NCBI GenBank assembly: GCA_007449985.2
Contig: VIIQ02000070.1
Location: 183,501 to 247,500, forward strand
Source of the DNA: Desmodesmus armatus
Taxonomy: Eukaryota > Chlorophyta > Chlorophyceae > Sphaeropleales > Scenedesmaceae
Reading direction: 5' to 3'
Length of the DNA: 64,000 nucleotides
Shown here: positions 1 through 12,123 of the stretch, piece by piece
Layout of the letters: each line of letters starts with the position of its first letter
Position numbering within the stretch: the first letter of the stretch is position 1
The notes under the pieces: model-generated
Seen by the model: only the letters and a program-made list of their open reading frames with translations
The model's database searches: none
Told to the model about the DNA's origin: nothing
Position numbers and translations under genes: made by a program

Positions 1-1402
1 TAAGTATTGCATGCTCCAAGCGGGTGACCTGCTCACACACGACCCCCGACCCCGCACTAGAGGGCGTTTTCATCCAGCAGCCACGAATACATCGCAGCAG
101 TGGGAGGCTTGCAAACACTGGCAGGGCGGCAGGCATCCAGGCACAAGCACCCACAAACTCCAGTCGACTGAGGTTGCTCAGAGCATCAAGGAAGGGCTGC
201 TGCTGTGTCAGCGAGCGGGGTTGACTGTGGTGGCTGATATGCAGCTTTGTGAGCCGCCCAAGCTGGCCGATTGCCTCCCAGTCTGCATCACTGAGGTGAC
301 TGTTGGTGCCAGCCAGATGCATTGGGCGCAACCGCAGCACTTGCAGCGCGGTGCAGCTGCTGATGCTGGCGAGTCCACAAGTGGATTGCACTGCAATGTC
401 AAGGTGTGTCAGAGCTGTCAGCTCCTCCAGGAACCCAAAGCCCCCACCCTGCTGTCCCTCACCTCCCTGCTGCAACCGCTTGCATGAGTCGATGCGCAGC
501 TGTTGCAGCCCCGTAAGGCTGCGCAGGGGTGCAAGGTGGGGCAGCACGCAACCCCGCCATTCGCTGCCTCTGTCATCGGCTCCGAACAGCACCTCCAAAC
601 AGGTGACTTGTGTGACGCTGCCCAGCTGCTCCCAAACCAGCTGTGCCCCATCCTCCCAACTGTCAGCACAAGCCAGGGTCAGGTCCCTGAGGCCCGCCAG
701 CCGGCTGCTAATGCTGCTGAGGACGACGGCCAGAGCGACTGACTGCTGGCCTAGGGTCACCTCAAGAGTCAAGCTGCTGAGGGCAGGCATCCTGCTCAAG
801 AAGCAGTGGCAGCGGCGGCGGCACCAGAGTGTGAGTGGGGGTGGCAGCAACAGCGATGTGTCTGAGAGTCTTCGTTGGGTGCTGCCAACATGCTTGGGTG
901 CTGCGTGCTGTATGGAGCTGCCAGGCTGTTAGATTGGGCAGTAATCTGGCAGTCCATTTCACGCCGAGCCAAGCTCTACATAGATGAGTGCAACCGTGGA
1001 AGTTGCCATTTTTGCAGAAAGCAGGGCATGCATGCGTACGAGACCACCACCTTCATGAGACGACAACCTTCAGACAACTTGCCTCGACAGAGCGTCCACT
1101 ATCACGGGAGCGGTTGGAAAGCTCTCAATCTCGCAGAGCTTCAGCAGAACAGACTCGCAGGCTGGGAAGCGCTGTGGCAGCTGCTCTGTCCACCTCCTCA
1201 CTGTGGCTGTGTTGGCACTGTCCAGTGACGTCAGCTTGAGCTGCTGCCTGCTGCGTTGACAGAGCTGGCGCAGTCTGCTGCATGTGAGGGCTGCAGCAGG
1301 TGCTGATCCATCCGCTAGCAGCTGGGGCAGCAGTATCTCTGTCCACACATCATCATTCAGCTGTGCCAAGCACCTTAGCAGGGGGCTATCGCTGACAGAC
1401 AT
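1..1402 (-). CDS. F-box/leucine-rich-repeat protein, copy 1 (3' end outside window)
   Basis: This is a probable substrate receptor of an SCF-type ubiquitin ligase. Exon 1 is 1083-1402 (ATG at 1402-1400) and exon 2 is 791 down to the window edge, where the frame is still open. Exon 1 begins MSVSDSPLLRCLAQL and carries an F-box-like segment (LNDDVWTEILLPQLL, then a CSRLRQLC helix). Exon 2 holds irregular LRR-type segments such as LRSLTGLQQLRI and LEELTALTHLDI. The intron is of GC-AG type: exon 1 ends ..TCGAG before GCAAGT, and exon 2 starts after GAGCAG. Only this junction keeps the frame, because a GT donor after CAA leads straight to a TGA. The gene is a close paralogue of the 2820-4874 gene with the same intron position and phase. 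F-box assignment rests on pattern and context; the substrate is unknown. Confidence 0.7.
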
Positions 1403-1789
1403 ATTGGGAGCTATTTCAGAAGAAGCACACTCACAAGTGGTGTACACAGTTGGCTTCTCTGGCAACAACAGGCAGTTGAGAACAGCAACGGTGAAGACGA
1501 GGGACAGGACGTATCAGAAGGCAGGGGTGGATTCATACCACATCGACGGGTGCCACCACCCATCAGAGTCTACCGCGGTCATGAACTCTCTCAAAAGTGT
1601 GAAGATCGCGAAGGTGTGAAGATCAATGTTTGAAACCAACTGCCAGCCTGCAGCTCTCGTCAGGTTCTTGACAGTGTTCTTGAAACATCTTTTTCGCATT
1701 TATGCATACTTCAACCCATTGAGAGATGCCTTTTTTTATTCGCCAGCCCAGAGTTGGCCCATCTCACTGCTGGTAGTAAAGTGCTGTAC

Positions 1790-2010
1790 TGCCAAACTGT
1801 TTGCCACCCAAGCTCTTGCTTGGAGCAGGCCGAACTCACCAAGCATGATGTCTGCAGTTTCAGAATCAGCAAAGCATTGACCGATGAGGCAGTGCCATGA
1901 GGGCACCTGTCGGATGTGGAGCGCAACTGGGTGTACACCACAGTCACTGAGTGGCCTGGTGAATCTGTCCTGCATGCATGCCGGACAGTTTGCCTCTCAG
2001 GTCTATCTGT
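1790..2010 (+). pseudogene. Relic of the methyltransferase 5' region
   Basis: This stretch resembles the 5' region and first exon of the two methyltransferase genes downstream. Shared stretches include CTGTACTGCCAA before the start, an ATGTCTGCAGTTTCAGAA start (1848) matching ATGTCAGCTATCGAA at 6106, and a CACCTG-TCGG-GATGTGGAGCGC segment matching the exon 1 region. The frame stops within about ten codons and no later exon is seen before the next F-box gene. I read it as the decayed methyltransferase of the first duplicated cassette. Confidence 0.5.
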
Positions 2011-2819
2011 CCATTTTGATTGGAAAATACTTGTTCTTGCAAGAAATATAGAGCTGCAAGTCGAGCTTTGCCTTTGCCCTCACATGTGGGCGCTCACATC
2101 CACTCGTGTCTGGATGTGTGCGTGCTGGGCCCGTCTTGCCCCGTCAGGTGCCTCAAGGTGTGTGTGATGCAAGCAAGCCGCCGGCTGCCAGGCAACACGC
2201 CGCTCATTGCGTCCAATGCCACATCATGTTCACTCCAAGCAGGGGGTAAAACACATACAATGGGCCACGGGGCACGTCAAGCACACAATGCGCAGACCGT
2301 TGCCCACCAGAGTGCTGCAGGAGAAAGCTCACTGACAACGCGCTCATGCACGTAAACTACTACAGCACCCCAGTGCCTATACCAAAGCTGACGGATGTTG
2401 AATGCAACACCACCCAACCCAGGTGCGCACTATTCGATGGGGCTAGCTAGTCATAGCCAGCACAACACAACCATGCACACCTGACCACCCGATCAGGAGT
2501 AATCATAAACAAGCAAGGCCAACCCAACTTTACAACTGTGTGGCAAATACACGCTGAACACTCAACCAAAGCGCATCACCAGCCCACACAACCACTGGTT
2601 GTGCTGCTGGCAGCAGCACTACCCACCATGTGTACAACAGCTACCACCAGACTTGACAACACACTCTGGCTGCTAGCATGAGGCCCTCATAACCACACTG
2701 GGCCAGCACCAGGTCCAGGCAGTGTCAAGGTAACCAACAACCAACGAATCAGAACGGATACCCAGCCCCATGCGCACACCCAGCTGCACGTAAACACTGC
2801 TGCTCACTGCAGTATCCCC
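2011..2819. other. Intergenic, no gene recognised
   Basis: No supported coding exon is visible. The stretch lies 3' of the copy 2 F-box gene. A TTACA at 2528-2532 would read TGTAA, the green-algal polyadenylation signal, on the minus strand about 290 bases after that gene's stop, which is weak evidence for its 3' end. Confidence 0.4.
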
Positions 2820-4874
2820 TCAACCAGGACGCATGCACACAACGCGCATGTCTGCTGGTAGCACCAGCCCGGCAGCCCGTGCCTGGCGCACGGCGCCCTG
2901 CACAAACGCAGCTATCGCAGGGGGACTAGCCACCACCACCTTGGGAACACAAGACAGGGTACACAGCAACGCAAGCACCTCTTCGCGTGCAGGTGACTCA
3001 GTGAAGTACAGGTAAAGGCTTTCAAGGGCCTGCCCGGCCAGCTTTGCCAGGGGCGCCAGAAACATGCATTCCACCTGAGCAAACGCCACAATGTGCAGCT
3101 CCTTCACATGCGGCAAAGCATCTGCTAACGCTGCTGCCTCTAGGGAGTAGTCTGACCTAAAACTCAGCCGTGTCAGCGCTGTCAGCTGCGACAGGCTGCG
3201 AAGTGCCGAGAGGCGGTCTGCTGGTGGTATAAAGCTGCGAAAGCTGCCCACCAAAGGAAACTGGGTCTGATCCAGCAAGCCCGTTTTGGAGTCCGGCGCA
3301 CCCCATATGTCCCGCAGCTTGGGGCAGGACGCTGACATGCTGTGCCAGACGTCTACACCGATCGTCGCCATGGGGTAGAACACCTCCAGATTGGGAAAGG
3401 CGCTGAAATCAATCATCCTCCCACCTTGAAGGCACCGGACTTGCTCGCACGTGGCCCCAGCTGCGTCCCCGACTGCAAACCACATGCCACCAACATGTTG
3501 CAGATGTGGCAGGCTGGCCAGCACTGGCAGGGCAGCGTACGTCCAAATGCAGTGGCCCACAGCCTGCAGCAGAGTCAGCTTCTGCAGAGCTGCATAGAAT
3601 GGCTGCTGCGCCGTTGTTGAGCGGGGTTGATTCAGCTGGTTGATGTGCAGCTTTTTGAGCCGCCCCAGCTGGCCGATTGCCTCCCAGTCTGCCTCGCTGA
3701 GGCGACTGTCGCCGCTAGACTCCCGTGGCACTGGCCGCAACCGCAGCACTTGCAGCCCAGTGCAGCTGCTGATGCTAGTAAAGCCACGGGTGGATGGAAC
3801 TGCGATGTCGAGGTGTGTCAGAGCTGTCAGCTCACCCAGGAAATCAAAGCCTGTATCCTGCTGCCCCTCACCTCCCTGCTGCAGCCGCTTGCATGAGCTG
3901 ATGCACAGCTCCTGCAGCCCCGTAAGGCTGCGCAGGGGTGCAAGGTGGGGCAGCAAGCAGCCCTTGGGGGCGTCCCGCGGACCAGCTCGGCCACGGGGGT
4001 TGTCAAAGTCAACCCTCAGGCTGGTCACTTGTGTGATGCTGCCAAGCTGCTCCCATACCAGCTGCACTCCTGCACCGTCCCTGCTGTCAGCACACCACAG
4101 GGTCAGGTCCCTGAGGCACGGCAGCCTGCTGCTGATGCCGCTGATGACGACAGCCAGCGCCAGCGGCTGCTGGCCAAGGGTCACCTCAAGAGTCAAGGTG
4201 CTCATGGCAGGCATCCTGCTTAAAGCAGCAGCAGCAGAAGCGCAGGTAGGAACGGGAAGATGGGTAAGGCTGGCGGTAAGGTGTGAGCTATCAGTTTGTT
4301 TTGTTCAGCTGCTGCCAACAAGCCAGCAGCAGTTGCTTTGCGTACCGCGCCAGTACTGCTGACGCTGCTGCTTTGTGCTGCATGAAGTTGTGCTGCATGA
4401 AGTCGTGCTGTATGAAGTTGTGCTGTGTGAAGGTACAATGCTGGTGCACATAATCAGGTCAGTAGATGGCAAAGCATGCAGGACAGAATGAAGGCACCAC
4501 AGCAGCTGTCGTGTGGCCCATATCACACGCTCAGCACATCATGCCCTGGACACTTGCCTTGACAGCACGTCCACGATCACAGGGGCAGCTGGGCAGCTCT
4601 GCTCGCAGATCTTCATCGTGACAGATGAACAGGCAGGGAAGCGCGGCAGCTGCTCTGTCCACCTCCTCACGGTTGCTGTGTCCACGTTGTCAAGCGACGT
4701 CAGCTTCAGTTTCTGCCTGCTGCGTTGACAGAGCTGGCGCAGTCTGCTGCATGTGAGGGCTGCAGCAGGTGCTGAACCATCCGCTAGCAGCTTGGGCAGC
4801 AGTATCAGCTCACAGACGTCGTCATTGAGCTGTGCCAAGCACCTCAGAAGGGGAGGGTCGCTGGCGACAGACAT
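2820..4874 (-). CDS. F-box/leucine-rich-repeat protein, copy 2 (complete)
   Basis: Exon 1 is 4558-4874 (ATG at 4874-4872) and exon 2 is 2820-4215. Together they make 1713 bases, or 570 residues. Residues 1-105 include the F-box-like helix region (LRCLAQLNDDVCELILLPKLL, CSRLRQLCQRSRQ). The rest is a series of irregular LRRs (LRDLTLW, LTALTHLDIAV, LQVLRLRPV, LKKLHINQL, LTALTRLSF, VKELHIVAF). The single intron uses a GC donor (AAG before GCAAGT) and an AG acceptor after a pyrimidine-rich stretch, as in copy 1. A possible longer start at 5114 is rejected because the paralogue shares sequence only from MSV onward. The expected role is substrate recognition in an SCF complex, by family knowledge; target and localisation are unknown. 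It appears intact. Confidence 0.75.
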
Positions 4875-6105
4875 GATGAGAGCGTATGCAGACAAAGGTG
4901 CGATCAGCTGAAGATTACACCAAGTGGTGTGCACACAGGCTTGCCTCACAGCACAGCAGTAATCATGAGAGGTAGTGCAGATATCGTGACAAGGGGGACC
5001 AGGGGCACATCGAGTGTGATTGAGAACGCTTCGCTTGGTGATCCAAAAGCATTCAGCGCTCGGAGTGTCAGCAACTCGGTTGGCTTTCATGGCATTCATG
5101 GCAACAATCTGCACAAACCCTGACAGGCCCGTTCAGCCCGCTCGCCCAAATCCAGCATCCTCAGTCTGTGTAAATGTATCAAAAATCAGCAAACAGACCT
5201 AGATGGAGCGGTTACCAGTCGATTTATTTAGGGTGGCTCCTGTGGAGTTGGTTTGGTGGGGTCTGCAGGGTGGATGGAGGGTGCCTACTTGCTTGCAGAG
5301 GACCCGCTGCTACAGTGTGGTGCTGGAAATATGCATAGCGCTGCGTCTATGCCAAATTGACTTTGTAATAATACAAAGTGCCTGCCGGGCTACTGGCACA
5401 GTGGTAGTTGGCGATGCCTTGTTATAACAGCTGTTACAACAACTGCCACTTCTGAATGAGGCACCGGATGCCCCGGTTGAGCATGGATCTGTCATCAGAG
5501 CATGCATGTTCCCGTTTTAGCCCCCGTTTATTTCTCACTCAGGAGATTGCACGTAAAATGCACATTGCAAACTCGCAGCCTGCTGCACTGTGGCTGAATC
5601 CCCGGAAATTGGAGGTGTAGTATGTAAAATGCAATCCTTTCAGATGATGCAACGGTGCTGATATGCCTTTGTTACAGCAACTGCCACGATTTTGGACAGC
5701 CCCCCACCCTCATATGGGGCTCTTACAGCTACAACAGAAGCAACACACAGCATTTGATGAATGCAGTGTTGGCAGCGTGCTGCTGTACCCTGCGATCGAT
5801 TGTCTGCTGCTGCCCTCGCTGCACGCAGCAAGAATTCCGTCGACACGATTGTAGACTTTATCGTCTTGGTCTCGAATCCTGAGTTTCAGGCGGATACGGG
5901 CCCCACAGGAGATTTGCTCCGGATTTGCTTTTTTTGCTCATGTTCAGGTTGTACTGGTATCCGTAAAGATATTTTTGGCACGACTATCCCAGATCATCCC
6001 AGACCATCCCAGATCATTGTGTTGCCAACCTGTCCTGTTCCCACAAGCTTTTGCTTCTAGCACCCAACACGTAGCACAGTTTCGAGTACCAGCAAGCAAG
6101 CAAGT
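4875..6105. other. Region between divergent F-box and methyltransferase genes
   Basis: About 1.2 kb separates the two divergently oriented genes and must hold both promoters. I see no convincing exon and no clear TATA box at the expected distance. Part of it (around 5400-5700) has short repeated phrases such as TTATAACAGCTGTTACAACAACTGCCAC and TTACAGCAACTGCCACGA, suggesting a small local duplication. Confidence 0.4.
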
Positions 6106-8235
6106 ATGTCAGCTATCGAAGCAGTGCATTAGGAGCACTTAAATGATGTAGAGCGCACCTGTCTGGGGGTGGCGTATGCACGGTGAGATGACCCAGTGAC
6201 TGTGCTGCAGAGTGCCCTCCATGTCGTGGCATCTCTTGAAAGTCTTGTCACGGCAACCGAAGGCCTGAAGATGCATGTGAATTACTTAAGCAAGTGTTTG
6301 CGTCTGTCATGCGTGCTTGTGCTGGCCGCATGTTGTCCTGCAGGTGGCATGCTTCAGCCAATGGAAGCAGGCCCTGCTGCTGGCCCGACGGTACCCCCTG
6401 GTACAGTGACCCCCTGGGGCCACTCTTTATGGCAGGCATACCCCAGATGAGCAGTTGAAGCGGGAGGAGATGAGGCTGAAGGTGGGGGCAGGAGGCTCTT
6501 TGGGACAACGGCAGGGCAGGACCCCACTCATAGGGACAGTGTTCCAACCCCCTCGCCCTCCCCTTTCCCTTCGTTTTTCTGCCTGCAGGGTGACAGCTGG
6601 GTGCGGCACTTCTGTGCTGTGCGCACCACGGAGATTGACCAGCAGCTGCAAGCTGCTGTGCAAGATTCACCCATCCGACAGATGGTGCTGCTAGGTGAGC
6701 TGGGTGAGATGACAGCAGTGACTGCAGTACACTACAGCCTGCTTAGCAACATTAGAGGACGGGTCTGTCTGAAGTCTCTACAGCCTCTGCATTTAGGGGC
6801 GGGAGGGGGGGGTGCTACAAGTGGATACTTCTACCGTTGGGCCGTACTCTCCACACTTGATGAAGTTGGCAGACCAAGGCGGCAGAAAAATGTGAAGATC
6901 TGCACCCAATCCCCAACAACACCAGCCTGCAATCAAACACACCGTGGCACTGCGATGGCTAACGAGTGTTGTTGTTCTTGTGTGGCTGCTACAGGTGCTG
7001 GCATGGACACACGTGCATGGCGGCTGCAGTGGCCGCCAGGCTTCTCTGTCTTTGAGGTCGACACACAGCAAGTGCTGGACTTCAAACACAGGATGCTGCA
7101 GAAACGGAGCGGCGGCAACATCACCCCAGCTACCACAGGGCCGCTGCTGCTGCCGCCGCCGCAGCAGCAGCAGCAGCAGCAGAAGGAGGAGGTTGGGGTC
7201 AGCGAGCCGCCTGTGCTAAGCTGCCAGCGGAGGGTTGCTGTTGTGGCGGATGCAAGCAGACCAGAAGGTAAGCTGTCTTTGTGACCGCAACCCCCCCCCC
7301 CCCCGCACCCCTTTCCTGTGCATTGTGACATGCATGGAGGTCAGCGCGACGTTGTAGCATGTGCATAGGTACGGCCAGTGATAGCGTGCAGCAGCATCAA
7401 GTCATGGATGCATGTCAATGCTCAATCTCACCTGCACAGTGTTCTTGGCAACTTGCTTTGAAAGCTGAGCGTTGTCGGCAAGGCACGATGGCTGTGGCTG
7501 CTGCTGCCGCTGCTGTCGATCTCTTTTGGGTTGCAGAGATGTGGGCTCGTCTGTCATCTGCCGGGCTGTCTGCCGACACCCCAACTGTGTACGTGCTGGA
7601 AGGATTCATAGGTTAGTTTGTGTCACCAGCTGTAGTGAGGATCAGGCAAATGCATGGCAACATCTGCGACTGCCATAGAGTCAAGGTTTCTAATAAGCTC
7701 CACACGCGACAGGAAGTTCACATGGCTCAGGGGCCGGTTGCAAGAGCTGCTCACGTGAACACATACGTGCAGCATCACTTGGGTGCATGTATGCAGCCGG
7801 TTGACATAGAATGGTGTGCTTCAACAAGCAATCCTTGCAGAATCGGCTGTGTTGCATCACTCTCACACAGCACATGCATGTTCTATGTTTGCAAGTACCT
7901 TCACACGCTGCTTGTTGCAAGCTGTCTCTACAAATTGATTTTACATGCATTGCCAACATGCAGGCTACCTTGAGCGTGAGGCAGGCAATGTGCTGCTGCT
8001 ACTGCTGGCCTCCCGCAGTGCCCCCGGCAGCCGCATCATCATGACAGCACCACCCACACCCGCACAGCGCAGCATCAGCCCTGACGCAGCCACTAGAGGT
8101 GCTGCTGCTGCTGCTGCTGCTGCTGCTGGCAAGTCAGCAGCCGGTGAGGCTGTCAGCACATCAGGCCAAGGTAGCAGCAGCACAGCAGCAGGAGCAGCAG
8201 CAGGTCAAGGGCCAGATGGCGAAAGCTGGCGTGTG

Positions 8236-10850
8236 GTTGAGAAGGGGGTCAGGGTTAACCGCCCCAAACTGCATCACACCACGTTTGAAGAGCCGACAGA
8301 AACACTCGCCAGGTAAGGAAAGCTGTGTGCCTTTCTTTCAAAGGCAGTACCTGCGCACACAAGGGGCAGGGGGTAAGGGCAAAGAGGTGAGGAGGTATGT
8401 GTGCACTTTGTCTGCGGGAGTCGAGGAGAAGGGGGGGGGGGGAGGATTAAGGGCTTCAAATGGGTTGTCTTGTAGGTTCGTATGAGGTCAGGGTGTGGAC
8501 GTGTGTGCTGCCCGGCTGCATGATGCAGTGGCGTGTGTCCTGGTGGCGATGCTTGCGCATGTGGTTGAGAAGGGGGTCAGGGTTAACCGCCCCAAACTGC
8601 ATCACACCACGTTTGAAGAGCCGACAGAAACACTCGCCAGGTAAGGAAAGCTGTGTGCCTTTCTTTCAAAGGCAGTACCTGCGCACACAAGGGGCAGGGG
8701 GTAAGGGCAAAGAGGTGAGGAGGTATGTGTGCACTTTGTCTGCGGGAGTCGAGGAGAAGGGGGGGGGGGGAATCTAGGGCTTTGGATGGGTTGTCTTGTA
8801 GGTTCTTATGAGGTCAGGGTGTGGACGTGTGTGCAGCCCGGCTGCATGATGCAGTGGCGTGTGTCCTGGTGGCGATGCTTGCGCATGAGGTTGAGAAGGG
8901 GGTCAGGGTTAACCGCCCCAAACTGCATCACACCACGTTTGAAGAGCCGACAGAAACACTCGCCAGGTAAGGAAAGCTGTGTGCCTTTCTTTCAAAGGCA
9001 GTACCTGCGCACACAAGGGGCAGGGGGTAAGGGCAAAGAGGTGAGGAGGTATGTGTGCACTTTGTCTGCGGGAGTCGAGGAGAAGGGGGGGGGGGGAATC
9101 TAGGGCTTTGGATGGGTTGTCTTGTAGGTTCTTATGAGGTCAGGGTGTGGACGTGTGTGCAGCCCGGCTGCATGATGCAGTGGCGTGTGTCCTGGTGGCG
9201 ATGCTTGCGCATGAGGTTGAGAAGGGGGTCAGGGTTAACCGCCCCAAACTGCATCACACCACGTTTGAAGAGCCGACAGAAACACTCGCCAGGTAAGGAA
9301 AGCTGTGTGCCTTTCTTTCAAAGGCAGTACCTGCGCACACAAGGGGCAGGGGGTAAGGGCAAAGAGGTGAGGAGGTATGTGTGCACTTTGTCTGCGGGAG
9401 TCGAGGAGAAGGGGGGGGGGGGGAGGATTAAGGGCTTCAAATGGGTTGTCTTGTAGGTTCTTATGAGGTCAGGGTGTGGACGTGTGTGCTGCCCGGCTGC
9501 ATGATGCAGTGGCGTGTGTCCTGGTGGCGATGCTTGCGCATGTGGTTGAGAAGGGGGTCAGGGTTAACCGCCCCAAACTGCATCACACCACGTTTGAAGA
9601 GCCGACAGAAACACTCGCCAGGTAAGGAAAGCTGTGTGCCTTTCTTTCAAAGGCAGTACCTGCGCACACAAGGGGCAGGGGGTAAGGGCAAAGAGGTGAG
9701 GAGGTATGTGTGCACTTTGTCTGCGGGAGTCGAGGAGAAGGGGGGGGGGGGAGGATTAAGGGCTTCAAATGGGTTGTCTTGTAGGTTCGTATGAGGTCAG
9801 GGTGTGGACGTGTGTGCAGCCCGGCTGCATGATGCAGTGGCGTGTGTCCTGGTGGCGATGCTTGCGCATGAGGTTGAGAAGGGGGTCAGGGTTAACCGCC
9901 CCAAACTGCATCACACCACGTTTGAAGAGCCGACAGAAACACTCGCCAGGTAAGGAAAGCTGTGTGCCTTTCTTTCAAAGGCAGTACCTGCGCACACAAG
10001 GGGCAGGGGGTAAGGGCAAAGAGGTGAGGAGGTATGTGTGCACTTTGTCTGCGGGAGTCGAGGAGAAGGGGGGGGGGAGGATTAAGGGCTTCAAATGGGT
10101 TGTCTTGTAGGTTCTTATGAGGTCAGGGTGTGGACGTGTGTGCTGCCCGGCTGCATGATGCAGTGGCGTGTGTCCTGGTGGCGATGCTTGCGCATGTGGT
10201 TGAGAAGGGGGTCAGGGTTAACCGCCCCAAACTGCATCACACCACGTTTGAAGAGCCGACAGAAACACTCGCCAGGTAAGGAAAGCTGTGTGCCTTTCTT
10301 TCAAAGGCAGTACCTGCGAACACAAGGGCAGGGGTAAGGGCAAAGAGGTGAGGAGGTATGTGTGCACTTTGTCTGCGGGAGTCGAGGAGAAGGGGGGGGG
10401 GGGAGGATTAAGGGCTTCAAATGGGTTGTCTTGTAGGTTCTTATGAGGTCAGGGTGTGGACGTGTGTGCAGCCCGGCTGCATGATGCAGTGGCGTGTGTC
10501 CTGGTGGCGATGCTTGCGCATGTGGTTGAGAAGGGGGTCAGGGTTAACCGCCCCAAACTGCATCACACCACGTTTGAAGAGCCGACAGAAACACTCGCCA
10601 GGTAAGGAAAGCTGTGTGCCTTTCTTTCAAAGGCAGTACCTGCGCACACAAGGGGCAGGGGGTAAGGGCAAAGAGGTGAGGAGGTATGTGTGCACTTTGT
10701 CTGCGGGAGTCGAGGAGAAGGGGGGGGGGGGGGAGGATTAAGGGCTTCAAATGGGTTGTCTTGTAGGTTCTTATGAGGTCAGGGTGTGGACGTGTGTGCA
10801 GCCCGGCTGCATGATGCAGTGGCGTGTGTCCTGGTGGCGATGCTTGCGCA
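8236..10850 (+). repeat. Eight-copy ~327-bp tandem array of an exon end plus donor site
   Basis: The block starting GTTGAGAAGGGGGTCAGG recurs at 8236, 8564, 8890, 9216, 9545, 9873, 10199 and 10525, giving periods of 326-329 bases. The first copy is the true 3' end of methyltransferase exon 6. Each later unit repeats that exon end, its CCAG/GTAAGG donor, the intron start, a run of about 9-13 G, and an acceptor-like TTGTCTTGTAG. Length differences come mostly from the G run. Confidence 0.97.
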
Positions 10851-11170
10851 TGGGTGCCAGCAGTGTTGTGTGGAAATACCAAGAGTGCCAGTGCCTCTGG
10901 TGTGTCTGTTCAGCCAACGTTAAACGCGAGCACCATTGTGACAGTCACCACAAGAAGCTGGCCTAGCTGCGCCACGGCGAGAATGGTTTGTTGCTTCTTT
11001 ACCCCTGGCGTCACGCGGTAGGCCCGCTCTTTCCTGTAACTCATGTGTTCAACACATTGGGATGTATGCAGCTACCAGCATTCGTTATCATTCCTCAGGC
11101 TGCTGTGGCATCATGCCACGATAGCCAGCAGGTCAACACACACTGACCAGCCATGCATTCTTTGTTGCTG

Positions 11171-11171
<1 letters not shown>

Positions 11172-11210
<39 letters not shown>

Positions 11211-11211
11211 G
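11172..11211 (+). repeat. (CTG)n microsatellite in intron
   Basis: About 13 CTG units lie some 40 bases upstream of the last exon of methyltransferase copy 1. Confidence 0.9.
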
Positions 11212-11477
11212 TTTTGCATGTGCGGTACTGCTATGTGTGTCTTGCCTGCAGGTTGTGTGCTGCTGGGTGGGGCGACTGCAAGCTGCTGACAGCAGAGGAG
11301 CTGGGGGCCAAGTACGGTGTGCAGAAGGCACAACCCATCCTGCTGGGCGGCGTCATGTAGCGCAGCTGTGAGTGCGTGGGTTGCGTGGCGTACAGCCGAC
11401 ACGCTTTTGGTACACAATTTGAAGTGCTGAACACCAATGCACCTCTTTTCCCTCTTTCTGTCTGCACAATTGTGCGT

Positions 11478-11535
11478 GCATCATAATTCAGCTGTGCCGA
11501 GCAACTCAGCAGGGGCTTTCGCTGACCACAGACGT
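11478..11535 (-). pseudogene. Relic of an F-box gene 5' end
   Basis: The plus-strand text ATTCAGCTGTGCCGAGCAAC and CAGCAGGGGCTTTCGCTGAC nearly matches the start of F-box copy 1 at about 1351-1402 (which reads ATTCAGCTGTGCCAAGCACC there). It encodes a degraded version of the N-terminus on the minus strand, and no LRR part follows. Its place, divergent from methyltransferase copy 2, makes it the F-box remnant of a third cassette. Confidence 0.55.
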
Positions 11536-12123
11536 GTTGTGAACATCACCAGGAGATGCTGCATGAGGTTTAAGCCCACACCAACTGGTGGGTGCACAAG
11601 GACTGGTGATGGTACATGCATGGCTTGTCTGATCACCAGAAGTGAAGTATGGGACCAGGAGTGACAGCGCTGTAGTGATGTTTTAGATGATGAGAGAACA
11701 ATTATGATTTGTGACCATGTCACGGTATCCGCAAACACTCTCTGCGGGGCTGCTGTTCCGAGATTGTGGTTGGTAAACCCGGCTTGTTCAACTCTGCCCG
11801 AGCTGGTCCAAGTGGGCGTTATTTAAGTTACATTTATACTTTTACGTTGAATGAGGTCAATCGTGACGGTTACACTCGAAATGGACAAAGTAACCTTGAC
11901 AAATCGATTGACAAACCGACTGATCACGCCCCCCTCCTCCTCTTCCTCTGCTATATAATGGAGAAAACACCTGCAGTTTGGCATCTCACTCCGGAGCGTC
12001 AACGCAGTATTTTCCGATCCGCCAATCCAGACTTCTGGATAGATCACTGTACTGCCAACCCAAGCTTTCGCGGAGCAAGGGCACCAAAGACGTAAAAACA
12101 TCTTCAACAGGTTTTGCACAAAG

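Larger units (their letters stand above)
6106..11360 (+). pseudogene. Class I SAM-dependent methyltransferase, copy 1 (two apparent lesions)
   Basis: This is a methyltransferase of the leucine-carboxyl-methyltransferase-like group (PF04072/TIGR00027 type). Exons are 6106-6182, 6344-6481, 6589-6694, 6995-7267, 7537-7611, 7964-8312 and 11252-11360. Visible motifs are TPWYSDPLGPLFMAGIP (exon 2), RTTEIDQQL (exon 3), the SAM-binding motif [11 protein letters not shown] then [12 protein letters not shown] (exon 4), TPTVYVLEGFIGYLERE (exons 5-6) and LLTAEELGAKYG (exon 7). Splice phases agree throughout except at two places: codon 9 is TAG where copy 2 has TGG (6130-6132), and exon 2 lacks one base in a C run at 6441-6444, after which the frame reads [13 protein letters not shown]. 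Exon 4 carries a polyQ stretch. The last intron (8313-11251) is swollen by a tandem array. It may be a pseudogene, or the C-run loss could be a consensus error. Confidence 0.7.

Noticed and set aside
8460..10741. A series of ~105-residue plus-strand ORFs starting MGCLVGSYEVRVW
   Set aside because: They are the same frame of the 327-bp tandem repeat read over and over, out of frame with the methyltransferase exon; not separate genes.
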